From contig DJMA01000009.1 of the NCBI GenBank assembly GCA_002436415.1, positions 7,622 through 71,621 of the forward strand: 64,000 nucleotides of DNA. The letters run 5' to 3'. A program made the position numbers and the translations under genes. Every line of letters starts with the position of its first letter. Within the stretch, counting starts at the first letter, position 1. This DNA comes from Bdellovibrionaceae bacterium UBA6502. GTDB lineage: Bacteria > Bdellovibrionota > Bdellovibrionia > Bdellovibrionales > UBA840. The notes beneath the pieces were generated by a model. It made no database searches. It was not told where the DNA came from and saw nothing but the letters and a program-made list of their open reading frames with translations. Below, piece after piece: positions 61,952 through 64,000 of the stretch.

Positions 61952-64000
<2,049 letters not shown>

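Overview
The window is an AT-rich (by eye about 40% GC) chromosomal segment of a Gram-negative, LPS-making, piliated bacterium. Its 16S rRNA, the Agl/Glt-type gliding module, the pilM-Q cluster and the many predicted sigma28-type promoters all point to a Bdellovibrionota relative (Bdellovibrio/Bacteriovorax-like, possibly predatory). The placement is an inference; no database was searched.

Layout. 1-2.2 kb: 3' part of polA, ending in a dispersed intergenic repeat. 2.4-5.6 kb: a BamE-like lipoprotein, a FliL-like membrane protein and an FHA-type sigma54 activator. 5.9-11 kb: engB, a small membrane protein, kdsB, pyrG (with a histone-H1-like tail), kdsD and kdsC, i.e. CMP-KDO supply for LPS. 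11-22.6 kb: a co-directional, mostly overlapping block of two outer-membrane barrels, TPR proteins, an FHA/AgmX-PglI protein and an ExbB/ExbD/ExbD motor. This matches the core of the myxococcal Agl-Glt gliding/focal-adhesion machine. A convergent GYF-GYF-PilZ gene follows. 23.7-26 kb: two unknown envelope genes behind a near-perfect sigma54 promoter. 26-32.5 kb: an LptC-LptA fusion, lptB, rpoN, a histidine kinase, hpf and metK. 32.5-33.1 kb: a repeat-rich intergenic region. 33-39.5 kb: lepA, two tandem signal-peptidase-like genes with degenerate catalytic motifs, an unknown gene, an ABC-2 exporter and pilD. 39.6-44.9 kb: pilMNOPQ. 44.9-56.6 kb: a TolC-like protein, an FMN glutamate-synthase-like protein, a secreted HExxH protein, rarA, a cupin with a truncated duplicate, small secreted proteins, a MipA/OmpV-like barrel and a CHASE-type histidine kinase. 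56.6-59.6 kb: an AT-rich, mostly noncoding stretch of decayed ~160-bp tandem repeats enclosing one PKD-like lipoprotein gene. 59.6-64 kb: an rRNA locus ordered tRNA-Ala, 16S, tRNA-Ile, 23S (cut by the window end).

Two regulatory threads tie the window together. Sigma54: rpoN, an FHA-type activator and a canonical -24/-12 promoter are all present. Sigma28 (FliA-like): six intergenic sites share exactly the form WWAG-N15-NMCGATAR. They lie before the BamE-like lipoprotein, the GYF-PilZ gene, hpf, two small-protein units and the PKD lipoprotein. In Bdellovibrio, FliA drives much of the non-growing attack-phase programme, so hpf (ribosome hibernation) under such a promoter makes biological sense. 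Two of these promoters sit so close to the start codon that the mRNAs would be leaderless.
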